Assembly: GCF_904846615.1 (NCBI RefSeq)
Contig: NZ_CAJHBK010000001.1
Span: forward strand, 1,674,001-1,738,000
DNA length: 64,000 nt
Source: Psychrobacter sp. JCM 18902
GTDB lineage: Bacteria > Pseudomonadota > Gammaproteobacteria > Pseudomonadales > Moraxellaceae
Direction: 5' to 3'
Shown: positions 1-9,402 of the stretch, one piece after another
Layout: the number at the start of each line of letters is the position of its first letter
Position numbering within the stretch: the stretch's first letter is position 1
Notes under the pieces: generated by a model
The model's input: the letters and a program-made list of their open reading frames with translations, nothing else
Told to the model about the DNA's origin: nothing
Database searches by the model: none
Made by a program: the position numbers and the translations under genes

Positions 1-168
1 ACGTTTTCTCAATAACTCATTTCATCAATAACTGTTGTCGTCGATGATCGCTAAATCCTATTATCGACAGCACTGTTTATAGATAAGTGCAATTTATAGA
101 CAAGCACAGTTTATAAATAAGTGCAGTGCCCACCCTATTTTCGACTTTCTTTAGAGTACCCATACCTC

Positions 169-1830
169 ATGCTATTATCTCATCGCGCCCGTTTACTTGA
201 GCTTTGGCGTATCGCCGCAACTTATCGCATCGATACTCATCTTTCTATCGAAGACGCGCCACAGCTGCAACCTTTGGCGCGTTTGATTCGCCTACATCCA
301 GCGGCGTGGGGTAAAAAACACCAACCCAATGCGATTAAATATGCGCTTGAAGACATGGGCACGCTGTTTTTAAAGCTTGGCCAACTACTGTCAACGCGTC
401 GCGATTTAGTGCCGCCTGAGATTATCGAGCAATTGGTTCAACTACAAGATAAAGTCAAACCTTTCAATTCTGATGTGGCCATTACCCAAATCCAAGACCC
501 CAAACACGGTCTTGGTCAATCGATTGGCACCTTGTTCGCACGCTTTGATGTCAAACCTCTAGCGGCGGCTTCTATTGCCCAAGTACATACTGCTGCATTG
601 CATGATGGTCGTGAAGTGGTGGTAAAAGTGGTGCGTCCTGATATCCGTACCACCATCATTGCTGATTTTGAGCTACTACGTGAGCTGGCCAATTGGGCAT
701 CAGCGCGTATTGAAGCGGCACGTGCCATCCATATCGTCGATATTGTCGAAGACTATCGCCAAGTGATGTTAAACGAGCTGGATTTGACCTTAGAGGCAGA
801 CAATACCACTCAGATGCGCAACAACTTCTTGGGTTCCGCATTGATGTATGTACCAGAAGTCTATGATTCTGCCAAAAATGTGATGGTCATGGAGCGTATC
901 CAAGGCGTTCCTATCTCGCAAGTTGCAGTGTTTGATAAGCTAGGTTATGACCGAGCAGCACTAGCAGAAAAAGGCTTAACGATATTTTTTACCCAAGTAT
1001 TCCGCGATAACTTCTTCCATGCCGATATGCATCCGGGTAATGTGTTTGTAGAGACGCCGCCGGTTAAAACACTCACCGCAGATATGGCAGCGGTTGACTT
1101 AGGGCATGAACCACGCTATATCGGACTTGATTGCGCCATCATGGGTACGCTATCAAAAGACGATCAGCTTATCGTCGCGCGCATGCTGTTGGCGGTGATG
1201 AATAACAACTTTACGGCGATGGTTGATATCGTCAGCCGTGCCGGTTGGATTCCACCAAATACAGACAAGCATGCCCTGATGCGCGATATGAAACGCACGG
1301 TTGGTCCAATGCTACAAAAGTCTATCAATGATATCGACTTTGCTGGTGTCTTAATGCAAATTTTAGATATCGCACGTCGTCACCATATGAGTATTCCGCC
1401 GCAACTCATGCTGCTATTGAAGACCTTGGTTCATGTCGAAGGACTCGGTCGCGACTTGTATCCTGACCTTGATATCTGGTCACTTGCCAAGCCGATTTTA
1501 AGCAGTTGGATTAAAGAGCAGCTTGATCCGATGCGTAATTTACAACATTTACGCCAGCAGTTACCAGAGATTTTATTATCTACGACTGATATTCCAAAGC
1601 TATTGGATCAAGGCTTACAAAGCCTTGCCTCACAAGGATCACGCCAAGACAGTCAACTGCGAGAAATACAACAAATTCGTGCGGATATGCTTAATGATCG
1701 CCGCCGAGATTGGCTAGCACTGTCAGGTTTTGCCATTTTCATTGCCATTGCAACACAGGTTGTTGGCTGGCTCTCGCCTATCTTTTATATATTGGCTATT
1801 TTGGTTGTCGTTTGGCGTATTTTAGCCTAA
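169..1830 (+). CDS. ubiB: UbiB/ABC1-family atypical kinase (ubiquinone biosynthesis accessory protein)
   Basis: Atypical protein-kinase-like ATPase of the UbiB/COQ8 family, which supports ubiquinone biosynthesis at the inner membrane. The KxGQ signature reads KLGQ (about residues 69-72), the Ala-rich nucleotide loop is AAASIAQVH, and the catalytic HADMHPGN block is at about 284-291. Two hydrophobic helices close the C-terminus, as in the family. The metal-binding motif, normally DFG, reads LDCAI (Asp about residue 321). I chose ATG 169 (553 aa). A GTG at 121 would add 16 residues, but neither start has a strong ribosome binding site. The usual neighbours ubiE and ubiJ are not in the window. 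Family assignment is firm; the ubiquinone role is by homology. Confidence 0.88.
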   Translation: MLLSHRARLLELWRIAATYRIDTHLSIEDAPQLQPLARLIRLHPAAWGKKHQPNAIKYALEDMGTLFLKLGQLLSTRRDLVPPEIIEQLVQLQDKVKPFNSDVAITQIQDPKHGLGQSIGTLFARFDVKPLAAASIAQVHTAALHDGREVVVKVVRPDIRTTIIADFELLRELANWASARIEAARAIHIVDIVEDYRQVMLNELDLTLEADNTTQMRNNFLGSALMYVPEVYDSAKNVMVMERIQGVPISQVAVFDKLGYDRAALAEKGLTIFFTQVFRDNFFHADMHPGNVFVETPPVKTLTADMAAVDLGHEPRYIGLDCAIMGTLSKDDQLIVARMLLAVMNNNFTAMVDIVSRAGWIPPNTDKHALMRDMKRTVGPMLQKSINDIDFAGVLMQILDIARRHHMSIPPQLMLLLKTLVHVEGLGRDLYPDLDIWSLAKPILSSWIKEQLDPMRNLQHLRQQLPEILLSTTDIPKLLDQGLQSLASQGSRQDSQLREIQQIRADMLNDRRRDWLALSGFAIFIAIATQVVGWLSPIFYILAILVVVWRILA

Positions 1831-1880
1831 CGCTTTGTTATTTTTAATAAAAATAAGTATTGGTTAATAGCCATTACTAT

Positions 1881-2056
1881 CTAGGGCGTGTCATCAATTA
1901 GATTGTGAGGCTTAAAATGAGAAAAATTGTAGATAAACAAGGAAGAAATTGCCGTTAATATGAACATATTGACAAAATTACTGACGATGTTTAGCAAAAT
2001 TTAGCCATTTTAAGGCCACTAAATACATTAATGTGCTAATTGATGACACGCCCTAG
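1881..2056. mobile_element. MITE-like inverted-repeat element, copy A (full length)
   Basis: A 176-bp non-coding element in the spacer between ubiB and the flavoprotein gene. Its ends are a perfect 21-bp inverted repeat (1881-1901 and 2036-2056) starting CTAGGGCGTGTC. The interior matches the reverse complement of the copy at 12778-12939, sharing AAACAAGGAAGA and AAAATTTAGCCATTTT. There is no open reading frame. It looks like a non-autonomous transposon; the ends flanked by TA or CTAG suggest a transposase that targets TA-type sites, but no transposase gene is present in the window. Confidence 0.8.
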
Positions 2057-2187
2057 TATTTATTCAATAGGCCTCCACTCACTTTTATTGCTTTCTAGCG
2101 ACATTTAAAGTGAGTGAGAGCTTAATCTTTACATTGCCTCATTTCTCATTGTGTCGTTAAAAAAGACGCCCTGTATAGGAGTCACCC

Positions 2188-3603
2188 ATGTCTACCGCTA
2201 AAATATCAATTGCTAAAAAAGACCACAGCGAGGCTATTGCTGCCTTACAAACTCGTTTCGGTAAACAACTTACTACCAATATAACGGTACGTGAGCAGCA
2301 TGGGCATACGATGACGTGGCTTGCCAATCAGCCACCCGATGCCGTCTTGACAGTACAAGATAAGCACGAGGTAGCAGCTGCGGTGGAGATTTGCAATCAG
2401 TATCAAATGCCAGTGATTGCATTTGGTATTGGCTCATCCTTAGAAGGTCAATTAAATGCGCCATATGGCGGATTATGCATCGATATGCATGCGATGGATG
2501 CAATATTGCAGGTACATAATGAAGATCTGACAGTGACCGTACAACCAGGTGTCACACGTGAGCAGCTCAATCACTATTTACGTGATACAGGACTGTTTTT
2601 TCCAATAGATCCGGGTGCCAATGCCAGTATCGGCGGTATGGTCGCCACTCGCGCTTCAGGCACCAATGCGGTACGCTATGGCACGATGAAAGATGTGGTA
2701 CTGGCGCTTGAGATAGTCACCGCGAGTGGAGAGATTGTCCGCACTGGTACCCGTGCCAAAAAATCTGCCGCGGGTTATGACTTGACGAGATTAATGATCG
2801 GCTCAGAAGGGACACTTGGTATTGTTACTGAGGTGACGCTTAAACTATTCGGCATCAGCGAGTGTATTGGTAGCGGTATTTGCCATTTCCCAACGATTGA
2901 AGATGCCTGTCAGGCAGTAATGCTGACCATTCAAATGTGCTTGCCGATTGCGCGCATTGAGCTACTTGATGCCATGCAAATTAAAGCCTGTAATCAATAT
3001 GCCAATCTTGATCTGGATGAGACGCCTACCCTATTTGTAGAGTTTCATGGCACAGATGCCAGCGTCGCTGAACAAGCTCAAATGTTTACGGATATTATCG
3101 AAGAATTCGGCGGTCGTGACTTTGCTTGGGATACCAATGAAGCCGAGCGCAAACGTCTGTGGCAAGCACGGCATAACGCTTATCATGCCAGCTCTGCTCT
3201 ACGTCCTGAAGCCAGCGCCTTATCGACGGATGCTTGTGTGCCTATTTCACGATTAGCAGAATGCGTCAGTGCAACAGCAAAAGATATCGAAGCATCGGGT
3301 ATGATTGGGCCTATCGTCGGTCACGTTGGCGATGGTAATTTTCATGTTTTGTTATTAGTCGATACTGAAAATCCTGAAGAAATCGCTACCGCTGACGGCA
3401 TTATCAGCCGCTTAGCTACCCGCGCTATTGAAATGGATGGTACTTGTACAGGTGAGCATGGTATCGGGCAAGGCAAACAAAAATATATGCAGCAAGAACA
3501 CGGTAACGCCTTAGTGCTGATGCAAGCGATTAAATCAGCCCTTGACCCTAAAAATATCTTAAATCCGGGTAAAATATGGCCTGAGCCTTTACCCATTGTT
3601 TAA
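2188..3603 (+). CDS. FAD-binding oxidoreductase, D-lactate dehydrogenase (cytochrome)-like / GlcD family
   Basis: A 471-aa flavoprotein of the VAO/GlcD family that most resembles cytochrome-linked D-lactate dehydrogenases. These oxidise D-lactate or related 2-hydroxy acids and pass electrons to the respiratory chain. The N-terminal PCMH FAD domain carries the pyrophosphate loop (GIGSSLEGQ) and DPGANASIGGM. The C-terminal FAD-oxidase domain has GHVGDGNFHVL (about 377-387) and TGEHGIGQGK (about 420-429), the metal and substrate block typical of this subgroup. ATG 2188 follows a purine-rich AGGAG. It is monocistronic and convergent with ruvB. Exact substrate (D-lactate, glycolate or D-2-hydroxyglutarate) cannot be read from sequence. 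Confidence 0.85.
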   Translation: MSTAKISIAKKDHSEAIAALQTRFGKQLTTNITVREQHGHTMTWLANQPPDAVLTVQDKHEVAAAVEICNQYQMPVIAFGIGSSLEGQLNAPYGGLCIDMHAMDAILQVHNEDLTVTVQPGVTREQLNHYLRDTGLFFPIDPGANASIGGMVATRASGTNAVRYGTMKDVVLALEIVTASGEIVRTGTRAKKSAAGYDLTRLMIGSEGTLGIVTEVTLKLFGISECIGSGICHFPTIEDACQAVMLTIQMCLPIARIELLDAMQIKACNQYANLDLDETPTLFVEFHGTDASVAEQAQMFTDIIEEFGGRDFAWDTNEAERKRLWQARHNAYHASSALRPEASALSTDACVPISRLAECVSATAKDIEASGMIGPIVGHVGDGNFHVLLLVDTENPEEIATADGIISRLATRAIEMDGTCTGEHGIGQGKQKYMQQEHGNALVLMQAIKSALDPKNILNPGKIWPEPLPIV

Positions 3604-3631
3604 CTGTTGAATAGTGCTTATAAGAGATCAA

Positions 3632-3691
3632 AGCCTAAAAAATACGCCTACGTTTAACTAGAGTATTAAACGTAGGAGCATTTTTTAGGCT
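3632..3691. terminator. Bidirectional intrinsic terminator between the flavoprotein gene and ruvB
   Basis: A long dyad: stem CCTACGTTTAA (3647-3657) pairs with TTAAACGTAGG (3666-3676), and outer arms AGCCTAAAAAAT / ATTTTTTAGGCT extend it. The A-run on one side and T-run on the other serve both converging genes. Confidence 0.85.
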
Positions 3692-3695
3692 AATT

Positions 3696-4691
3696 TCATA
3701 ACATCTGGTCAATCGCCATCTGGGTCAGTACGCGTCCACGTGCAGTACGTAATACGTAGCCTTGCTGAATAAGGTATGGCTCAATCACATCCTCAAGCGT
3801 ACCACGATCTTCAGCCATTGCTGCTGCTACCGCTTCAACGCCAGCTGGACCACCATCAAAACGTTCGTGCAATATCTCAATATAACGTCTGTCCAAATGA
3901 TCAAGACCACGTCTATCAACGGCCAGCATATCGAGCGCACTGCCCGCAATCGCGCCATTGATACTACCGTCGCCTCTCACTTCAGCATAATCACGTACAC
4001 GGCGTAATAAACGATTGGCAATCCTTGGCGTACCACGCGCACGGCGAGCAATCTCCACCGCGCCATCTTCACTCATCGGTACACGCATCAAACGTGCGGC
4101 ACGACTCACAATCGTGGTCAGGTCAGCAATATTATAAAATTCGAGCCGCTGCACAATGCCGAAACGATCACGCAGTGGTGAGGTCAATAATCCTGCTCGC
4201 GTGGTTGCCGCGACTAAGGTAAACGGCGGTAAATCCAGCTTGATAGAGCGTGCCGCAGGCCCTTCACCAATCATAATATCCAGCTGAAAGTCTTCCATGG
4301 CGGGATAAAGTATTTCTTCAATAACGGAACTCAATCGATGAATTTCGTCGATAAATAGCACATCACCCTCTTCTAGATTGGTCAGCATGGCTGCCAAATC
4401 ACCGGGGCGCTCAAGCACAGGTCCTGAGGTAGAACGCAAGTTACCACCCATTTCACGAGCAATAATATTGGCAAGCGTCGTTTTTCCAAGACCGGGCGGA
4501 CCAAAAATCAAAGTATGATCTAATGCCTCACCCCGACCACGCGCTGCGCCAATAAATACTTCCATCTGCTCACGTACCACTGGCTGACCAATATATTCAG
4601 CCAATAATGCCGGTCGAATATTAGAATCAGGCGCATCGCCTGCCCCTTCAAATGGATTAATCAAACGATCTTGCATCATAGGTTTTATCAT
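3696..4691 (-). CDS. ruvB: Holliday junction branch-migration ATPase RuvB
   Basis: The 331-aa AAA+ motor of RuvABC, which drives branch migration of Holliday junctions in recombinational repair. Walker A is GPPGLGKTT (about residues 64-72), Walker B contains LFIDEIHRL, sensor 1 is in LVAATTRAG, and the C-terminal winged helix ends with the RTARGR DNA-contact segment. Length is normal for the family. It lies downstream of ruvA on the same strand but 187 bp away, and a hairpin occupies that spacer. ATG 4691 is used; Met 5 or 6 are possible alternatives. Confidence 0.97.
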   Translation of the reverse strand: MIKPMMQDRLINPFEGAGDAPDSNIRPALLAEYIGQPVVREQMEVFIGAARGRGEALDHTLIFGPPGLGKTTLANIIAREMGGNLRSTSGPVLERPGDLAAMLTNLEEGDVLFIDEIHRLSSVIEEILYPAMEDFQLDIMIGEGPAARSIKLDLPPFTLVAATTRAGLLTSPLRDRFGIVQRLEFYNIADLTTIVSRAARLMRVPMSEDGAVEIARRARGTPRIANRLLRRVRDYAEVRGDGSINGAIAGSALDMLAVDRRGLDHLDRRYIEILHERFDGGPAGVEAVAAAMAEDRGTLEDVIEPYLIQQGYVLRTARGRVLTQMAIDQML

Positions 4692-4796
4692 TATATTAAA
4701 TCATTATTTTTAAAGAATAGGTATAAATAGCATAACCAAACGCTACGTATAAGTCATGCAAAACATCATAAAGCAGCTACTAAATAAAGCACAGCC

Positions 4797-4831
4797 TAAA
4801 ACGAAAATAAGCGACAATGAATGTCGCTTAT
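4797..4831 (-). terminator. Terminator-like hairpin between ruvA and ruvB
   Basis: Stem ATAAGCGACA (4807-4816) pairs perfectly with TGTCGCTTAT (4822-4831). On the minus strand it is followed by a T-rich stretch (TTTTCGTTTT). It could end or attenuate ruvA transcripts before ruvB. Confidence 0.6.
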
Positions 4832-4878
4832 CTGTTTAAGAGTTATTGATACTTATTGATGGTAGTGAGCTGAATGAA

Positions 4879-5499
4879 TCAAAATCCTGACAACTGTTGC
4901 AATGTGGCTTTTAGTAAACCTTGCGTATCGGCAAAGGTATTACCATTACTCTTAGCGGCTTTAATCGCTTGCTGTGCCTCTCTTTCTTTATAGCCCAAGC
5001 TAATCAACGCGCCTTCTACCTCAGCGATGATGCTGCCCTCGTGAGATACCTCAGCAGGTTGCATGGCAAACTCTAAATGACTGCTATCGACTTCGATATT
5101 TTTCAGCTTATCTTTTAGCTCAATCAATAAGCGCTGCGCTGTTTTTTTACCGATACCGGGAATACGGGTTAATGCCGTCTCTGACTCTTGCTCGACATGC
5201 ATCTTTAACTCAGCAGCTGACATCGCAGATAGCATTGCTAACGCCATTTTTGCGCCAACGCCATTGATCTTGATCAATTGCCGAAAGACGTCACGCTCTT
5301 TGCGATCGATAAAACCATAAAGCAGCTGCGCATCTTCACGTACATGAAAATGCGTCCAAATACTCGCCTGCTCATTGAGACGCAACTGGCAAAATGATGG
5401 CAGCGGCAGCTCTATATCGTAGCCGACACCAGAGGTAGTCATGACACAGGCAGTCGGTGCCATCAAATACTGCACTTGACCACTAATCAATCCAATCAT
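4879..5499 (-). CDS. ruvA: Holliday junction DNA-binding protein RuvA
   Basis: A 206-aa RuvA, the tetrameric protein that holds the four-way junction and loads RuvB. It starts with the OB-fold (MIGLISGQV), has the two helix-hairpin-helix elements (INGVGAKMALAML and IPGIGKKTAQRLL, about residues 75-125) and a C-terminal RuvB-binding domain with LISLGYKEREAQQAI. An AGG lies a few bases upstream of ATG 5499. It is on the same strand as ruvB but widely spaced from it, and ruvC is 16 kb away. Confidence 0.97.
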   Translation of the reverse strand: MIGLISGQVQYLMAPTACVMTTSGVGYDIELPLPSFCQLRLNEQASIWTHFHVREDAQLLYGFIDRKERDVFRQLIKINGVGAKMALAMLSAMSAAELKMHVEQESETALTRIPGIGKKTAQRLLIELKDKLKNIEVDSSHLEFAMQPAEVSHEGSIIAEVEGALISLGYKEREAQQAIKAAKSNGNTFADTQGLLKATLQQLSGF

Positions 5500-5568
5500 A
5501 ATCCACTACCTTTATTAGAGCTGATATAAAAAATGAACTGAGCTGCTATTTAATGATAAATGCTACTA

Positions 5569-5598
5569 AATAAGCATATCTCACCGACATGCTTATTT
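5569..5598 (-). terminator. AT-rich hairpin overlapping the fba stop codon
   Basis: AAATAAGCAT (5569-5578) pairs perfectly with ATGCTTATTT (5589-5598). It covers the end of fba on the minus strand. The following T-run is weak, so this may be an mRNA 3'-end structure rather than an efficient terminator. Confidence 0.35.
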
Positions 5599-6630
5599 AT
5601 AAAAATCGACCATACCTTCAAGGCTGATTGGACGAATTTTATGTGCCTGACCCGCAGAACCAAAGGCCTCGAAACGATTGGTACAGATATCTGACATCGC
5701 AACCATAGACGCTTTAAAGTATTTACGTGGGTCAAATTCGCTAGGGTTTTCTGCAAGGAATTTACGAATAGCGCCCGTTGATGCCAAACGTAAATCGGTA
5801 TCGATATTTACTTTACGCACACCATGCTTAATCGCTTCAACGATTTGCTCAACCGGTACACCATAAGTCTCACCAATGTTACCACCATTTTCATTGATAA
5901 CTTTTAACCACTCTTGCGGCACTGATGACGAGCCATGCATGACCAAATGCGTGTTAGGAATACGGGCATGAATCTCTTTTACACGCTCAATCGATAGGAT
6001 GTCGCCTGTCGGTGGACGGGTGAATTTATACGCACCATGACTGGTACCGATAGCAATGGCTAACGCATCGACGTTGGTGTCTTTAACGAACTGTTCTGCT
6101 TCATCAGCACTGGTCAATAGCTGCTCGTGATCTAATACGCCTTCTGCGCCAGAGCCGTCTTCTTCACCAGCCATACCAGTCTCAAGGCTACCTAAGCAAC
6201 CAATTTCACCTTCTACTGAAACACCGCACGCATGTGCCATCTTGACAACTTCGCGAGTCACGCTGGCATTGTAATCATAATCCATTGGCGTTTTACCATC
6301 TTCACCGAGCGAGCCGTCCATCATTACTGATGAGAAGCCAAGCTGAATTGAGCGTTGGCAAATCGCTGGTGACATACCATGATCTTGATGCATAACGACT
6401 GGAATATGTGGCCACTCTTCGATAGCAGCAATAATCAGATGACGCAAAAACGCAGAGCCTGCATAACTGCGTGCACCAGCACTAGCCTGTACGATAACAG
6501 GAGAATCACAGGCGTCGGCTGCCATCATGATTGCACGCATCTGCTCTAAATTATTAACATTGTAAGCAGGGACACCGTAGTTATTTTCGGCGGCATGATC
6601 TAGAAGTTGACGTAACGATATTAAAGCCAT
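5593..6630 (-). CDS. fba: Class II fructose-1,6-bisphosphate aldolase
   Basis: A 345-aa zinc-dependent aldolase that interconverts fructose 1,6-bisphosphate with glyceraldehyde 3-phosphate and dihydroxyacetone phosphate. Zinc ligands sit in VVMHQDHG and [10 protein letters not shown], with further active-site residues in SVMMDGS and [10 protein letters not shown]. The C-terminal NIDTDLR segment binds substrate phosphate. It matches the long type IIB/Calvin-type aldolases. In many Gammaproteobacteria fba directly follows pgk. Here both are on the minus strand with a lipoprotein gene between them. The start at 6630 is preceded only by a weak GAGAG site. Confidence 0.96.
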   Translation of the reverse strand: MALISLRQLLDHAAENNYGVPAYNVNNLEQMRAIMMAADACDSPVIVQASAGARSYAGSAFLRHLIIAAIEEWPHIPVVMHQDHGMSPAICQRSIQLGFSSVMMDGSLGEDGKTPMDYDYNASVTREVVKMAHACGVSVEGEIGCLGSLETGMAGEEDGSGAEGVLDHEQLLTSADEAEQFVKDTNVDALAIAIGTSHGAYKFTRPPTGDILSIERVKEIHARIPNTHLVMHGSSSVPQEWLKVINENGGNIGETYGVPVEQIVEAIKHGVRKVNIDTDLRLASTGAIRKFLAENPSEFDPRKYFKASMVAMSDICTNRFEAFGSAGQAHKIRPISLEGMVDFYK

Positions 6631-7036
6631 AAGACGCTCTCTGATTAAATTTTGAATATGATATTAAGAAATCATTCTTAAAAATACGATGTTGCAACAA
6701 TTGCCCTAAAACCCTAGCCTGATAATAGTCAGACCAGCAAAAAACTGGTATTTTTTGATCGTAATTATTACGCCGTGATTATAGCAAAAATTGCCAGCGC
6801 TTCGTAGCGGTTAACCGACTATTTCTTTCTTTGCTTGATTCATAAAACAGAATGATAGCGAGTTTCATAAAACAATTTGATAAGTTCCATATGATACGCA
6901 GCTAATTGAAAAAAATGGATAAACCTTGTGCACCATATTTTTGACTGACTAGGGCATGCCCTCAATTCAATCAATGGATATTTAAATGCGCTAAAGATGA
7001 GGACACGCCTTAATCTCTAGATTATGATTTTAAATA
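6631..7036. other. Spacer upstream of fba
   Basis: This non-coding spacer must contain the fba promoter (minus strand), and also holds the short repeat element at 6950-7012. I saw no open reading frame or RNA gene. It is AT-rich with no further structure that I can support. Confidence 0.5.
6950..7012. mobile_element. MITE-like element, deleted copy E (63 bp)
   Basis: Imperfect terminal repeats TAGGGCATGCCCTCA (6950-6964) and TGAGGACACGCCTTA (6998-7012) bracket a short interior. Its left half (CAATGGATATTTAAATG) resembles the left end of the full copy at 12778. It appears to be an internal-deletion derivative of the same family. Confidence 0.65.
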
Positions 7037-7069
7037 CAAAAAAGCCTTGGCTATCACCAAAGCTTTTTA
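7037..7069 (-). terminator. Intrinsic terminator of the Ala-rich lipoprotein gene
   Basis: AAAAAGCCTTGG pairs imperfectly with CCAAAGCTTTTT around a short loop, giving a T-run on the minus strand. It lies 118 bp downstream of the lipoprotein stop codon. Confidence 0.6.
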
Positions 7070-7186
7070 AATATTTTGAGGACTTATACAGTAATCAATA
7101 CCTGCAACCAACAGCTTAATAAGCTATCCATCAATCGATAAATTAGTAGATCAATGGCTTAGGTTCAGTTGCTTATGTATTGATGA

Positions 7187-7573
7187 TTAGTACTGTTGTT
7201 CTGCTTCTACTGCGTTTTCACTGGCTTTATTCTCAACAGCAGATGCGCCATCGGCAACCACTTCAGCAGTTTTAGCAACGGCTTCATTTGCGCCTACCAC
7301 AACTGCTTCACCAGTGTTTTTTAGTGCATCTGTAGCAGCAACACCGGCAGTTTCAGCGCCTTCGGCAACTTCAGTACCAGCATTTTGTGCAGCAACTTCA
7401 GCTTCAGCAGCAGCGGCTTCTGTTTCAGCAGCGGCAGTATCAGCGTTAGCAGCAACATCATCACCAGCAGACTCAACAGCAGCTTCGGCGTTCTCTTCTG
7501 TTTGTTGGCTACATGCAGTGATTGCAAAAGTACCAGCAAGTACGCTAGCAAGTAATAAATGGCGTTTTAACAT
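7187..7573 (-). CDS. Ala/Glu-rich small lipoprotein, function unknown
   Basis: A predicted 128-aa lipoprotein with signal peptide MLKRHLLLASVLAGTFAITAC, whose lipobox ends at Cys 21. The mature part is almost entirely Ala, Glu, Val, Asp, Thr and Asn in loose repeats (for example AAAETEAAAAEAEVAA), consistent with a long amphipathic or coiled helix on a membrane anchor. I chose ATG 7573 because GAGGGA lies just upstream and the signal peptide begins cleanly there; an upstream ATG would add 12 residues. It sits between pgk and fba on the same strand, with its own terminator. No enzyme motif is visible. Low complexity makes homology weak, so no function is assigned. Confidence 0.75.
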   Translation of the reverse strand: MLKRHLLLASVLAGTFAITACSQQTEENAEAAVESAGDDVAANADTAAAETEAAAAEAEVAAQNAGTEVAEGAETAGVAATDALKNTGEAVVVGANEAVAKTAEVVADGASAVENKASENAVEAEQQY

Positions 7574-7832
7574 AATAAATCCCTCATAAATAAAGCATGT
7601 CAAATACATGATTTGCGCTATTTTATAGAGTGCAAATTAGACATGCAATCATAATTTTCAGTATAGAAACAAATAATTACTACTTAATAATAATGAGTGG
7701 CCACTGACTCTTATTTCTCTTAAAACAATAACATAAGAATAGTAGCCAAAATATTATTGATACAGCGTACATGAGATGGTGAGGCTAAATTGTACGGCTA
7801 ATGTTACTCATCTGCTAAATATCGTTAAAGCG

Positions 7833-9047
7833 TTACGCATCAATCTGTAGAGCAGCAACCGCAGGCAATACCTTGCCTTCTACAAACTCTAAAAATGCGC
7901 CACCACCTGTTGACATGTAGCTAACGCCATCTGCCACTTGATATTTATCAATTGCAGCAAGCGTATCACCACCACCAGCGATCGAAAATCCTTCGCTGTT
8001 TTTAACGGCATTTGCTATGATTTGTGTGCCCTGACCAAAAGCATCGACTTCAAAAACACCGACCGGACCATTCCATAAAATGGTTTTTGCATTGATAATA
8101 GCATCCGCTAATTGCTTAGCACTTTTTGGAGCGATATCCAATATCATGTCATTTTCGCCAATCGCATCGACAGATTTGATGGTCGCAGTGGCTTGTTGTA
8201 ATGAGCCTGTGAAGTCAGCAAAATCAATCTCATTTTTATCAGCAACGACAACATACTCAGGTAATAAAATCTCAGTCTTGGTCATAATGTCACGAGCTGT
8301 CTCAACCAAGTCCGCTTCATAAAGTGATGCACCAACGCTATGACCTTGCGCGGCTAGGAAGGTATTCGCAATACCGCCACCAACGATAATCTGCGAACAT
8401 AATTCAGACAAACTGTGCAGCACTTCTAGCTTTGTCGATACTTTTGAACCACCAACGATTGCCAACATTGGCTGTGCTGGGGTTTCAAGTGCCAAGCTTA
8501 ACGCATCAAGCTCAGCCGCCAATAAAGGTCCTGCACAAGCTGCTTTTCCTGCTCGATGCATAGCTTGGGTAACGCCTTCTGTTGAGGCCTGCGCACGATG
8601 TGCGGTGCCAAATGCATCCATCACGAATACATCGCATAAGTCAGCGTACTTCTGTGCTAAATCCGCATCGTTTTTCTTTTCGCCCTGATTAAAGCGCACG
8701 TTTTCTAATAGCACGACCTCGCCTGCTTGAATTGCCACGCCTTCAGTAAGGTAGTCATTGTTTAAGCTAACGGGCTTTGATAACTCTGTGGCTAATTTAT
8801 CGCTTAAATACTCAGCAACTGGTGCTAGCGAATATATCGATTCAGGACTGCCTTCAGTTGGACGACCTAAGTGTGAACAAACAATAACGGCCGCGCCTTT
8901 TTCTAACGCCATCTTAATCGTAGGCAAACTGGCTTGCAGGCGTGCATCACTGGCGACTTTACCGTTTTTAATAGGCACATTGAGATCTTCACGAATTAAC
9001 ACCACTTTATCCGTTAAGCTCAGCTCACTCATACGCAAAAAATTCAT
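7833..9047 (-). CDS. pgk: Phosphoglycerate kinase
   Basis: A 404-aa phosphoglycerate kinase, which makes ATP and 3-phosphoglycerate from 1,3-bisphosphoglycerate. The N-domain has [11 protein letters not shown] and SHLGRP (substrate binding), the hinge region has [15 protein letters not shown], and the nucleotide site shows WNGPVGVFE and the C-terminal GGGDTLAAI and [15 protein letters not shown] precedes ATG 9047. Length is typical. The gene is transcribed toward the lipoprotein gene and fba but with a 259-bp spacer, so a simple pgk-fba operon is not evident. Confidence 0.97.
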   Translation of the reverse strand: MNFLRMSELSLTDKVVLIREDLNVPIKNGKVASDARLQASLPTIKMALEKGAAVIVCSHLGRPTEGSPESIYSLAPVAEYLSDKLATELSKPVSLNNDYLTEGVAIQAGEVVLLENVRFNQGEKKNDADLAQKYADLCDVFVMDAFGTAHRAQASTEGVTQAMHRAGKAACAGPLLAAELDALSLALETPAQPMLAIVGGSKVSTKLEVLHSLSELCSQIIVGGGIANTFLAAQGHSVGASLYEADLVETARDIMTKTEILLPEYVVVADKNEIDFADFTGSLQQATATIKSVDAIGENDMILDIAPKSAKQLADAIINAKTILWNGPVGVFEVDAFGQGTQIIANAVKNSEGFSIAGGGDTLAAIDKYQVADGVSYMSTGGGAFLEFVEGKVLPAVAALQIDA

Positions 9048-9402
9048 TACCTGCTCCTATGCATCATCTCTTGTTAATCTATCGGTTGGCTTTTTAGTTA
9101 TTGCTGAAAATATTTATCAAATCGGCTGCTCTTGTCTGTGGCTTTATAAAAGTAACCAAGCAAGAATTTGAGGCGGTGTATTCTAGCAGTTTTCTAGCAA
9201 GTGCTCATAAAGAACGCACTATTAAATTTTACTCAGGCGTATTCTTATTTTAAAAATAGGGATAAAAATAAGACAAATGGCTAAACTTTAATAAAAATCA
9301 GTAACATTTCGTGGTGGCACTTAGTAATAAGGCTGTTTAAGATGCTATTAGCACTGATAATGAATAATACCCACAATAAAAATAACCCATTAGGAGAACC
9401 CA
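9048..9402. other. Divergent spacer between pgk and the DksA-like gene
   Basis: This 355-bp spacer separates the divergent pgk and zinc-finger genes, so it must contain both promoters. It also contains the rearranged repeat remnant at 9235-9305. I saw no reading frame or RNA structure in the rest. Confidence 0.5.
9235..9305. mobile_element. MITE-like element, rearranged remnant (copy B)
   Basis: The stretch TTATTTTAAAAATAGGGATA matches one end of the full copy at 12778-12939. It is then joined to ATGGCTAAACTTTA, which in the full copies lies in the opposite orientation. The outer end (CAGGCGT) is degenerate and no second terminal repeat is recognisable, so it is probably an old, scrambled copy. 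Confidence 0.5.

Noticed and set aside
7314..7589. A long open frame opposite the Ala-rich lipoprotein gene
   Set aside because: It is the complement of a low-complexity GCA/GCT-rich gene, which naturally leaves the other strand open; the lipoprotein frame has a signal peptide and ribosome binding site.
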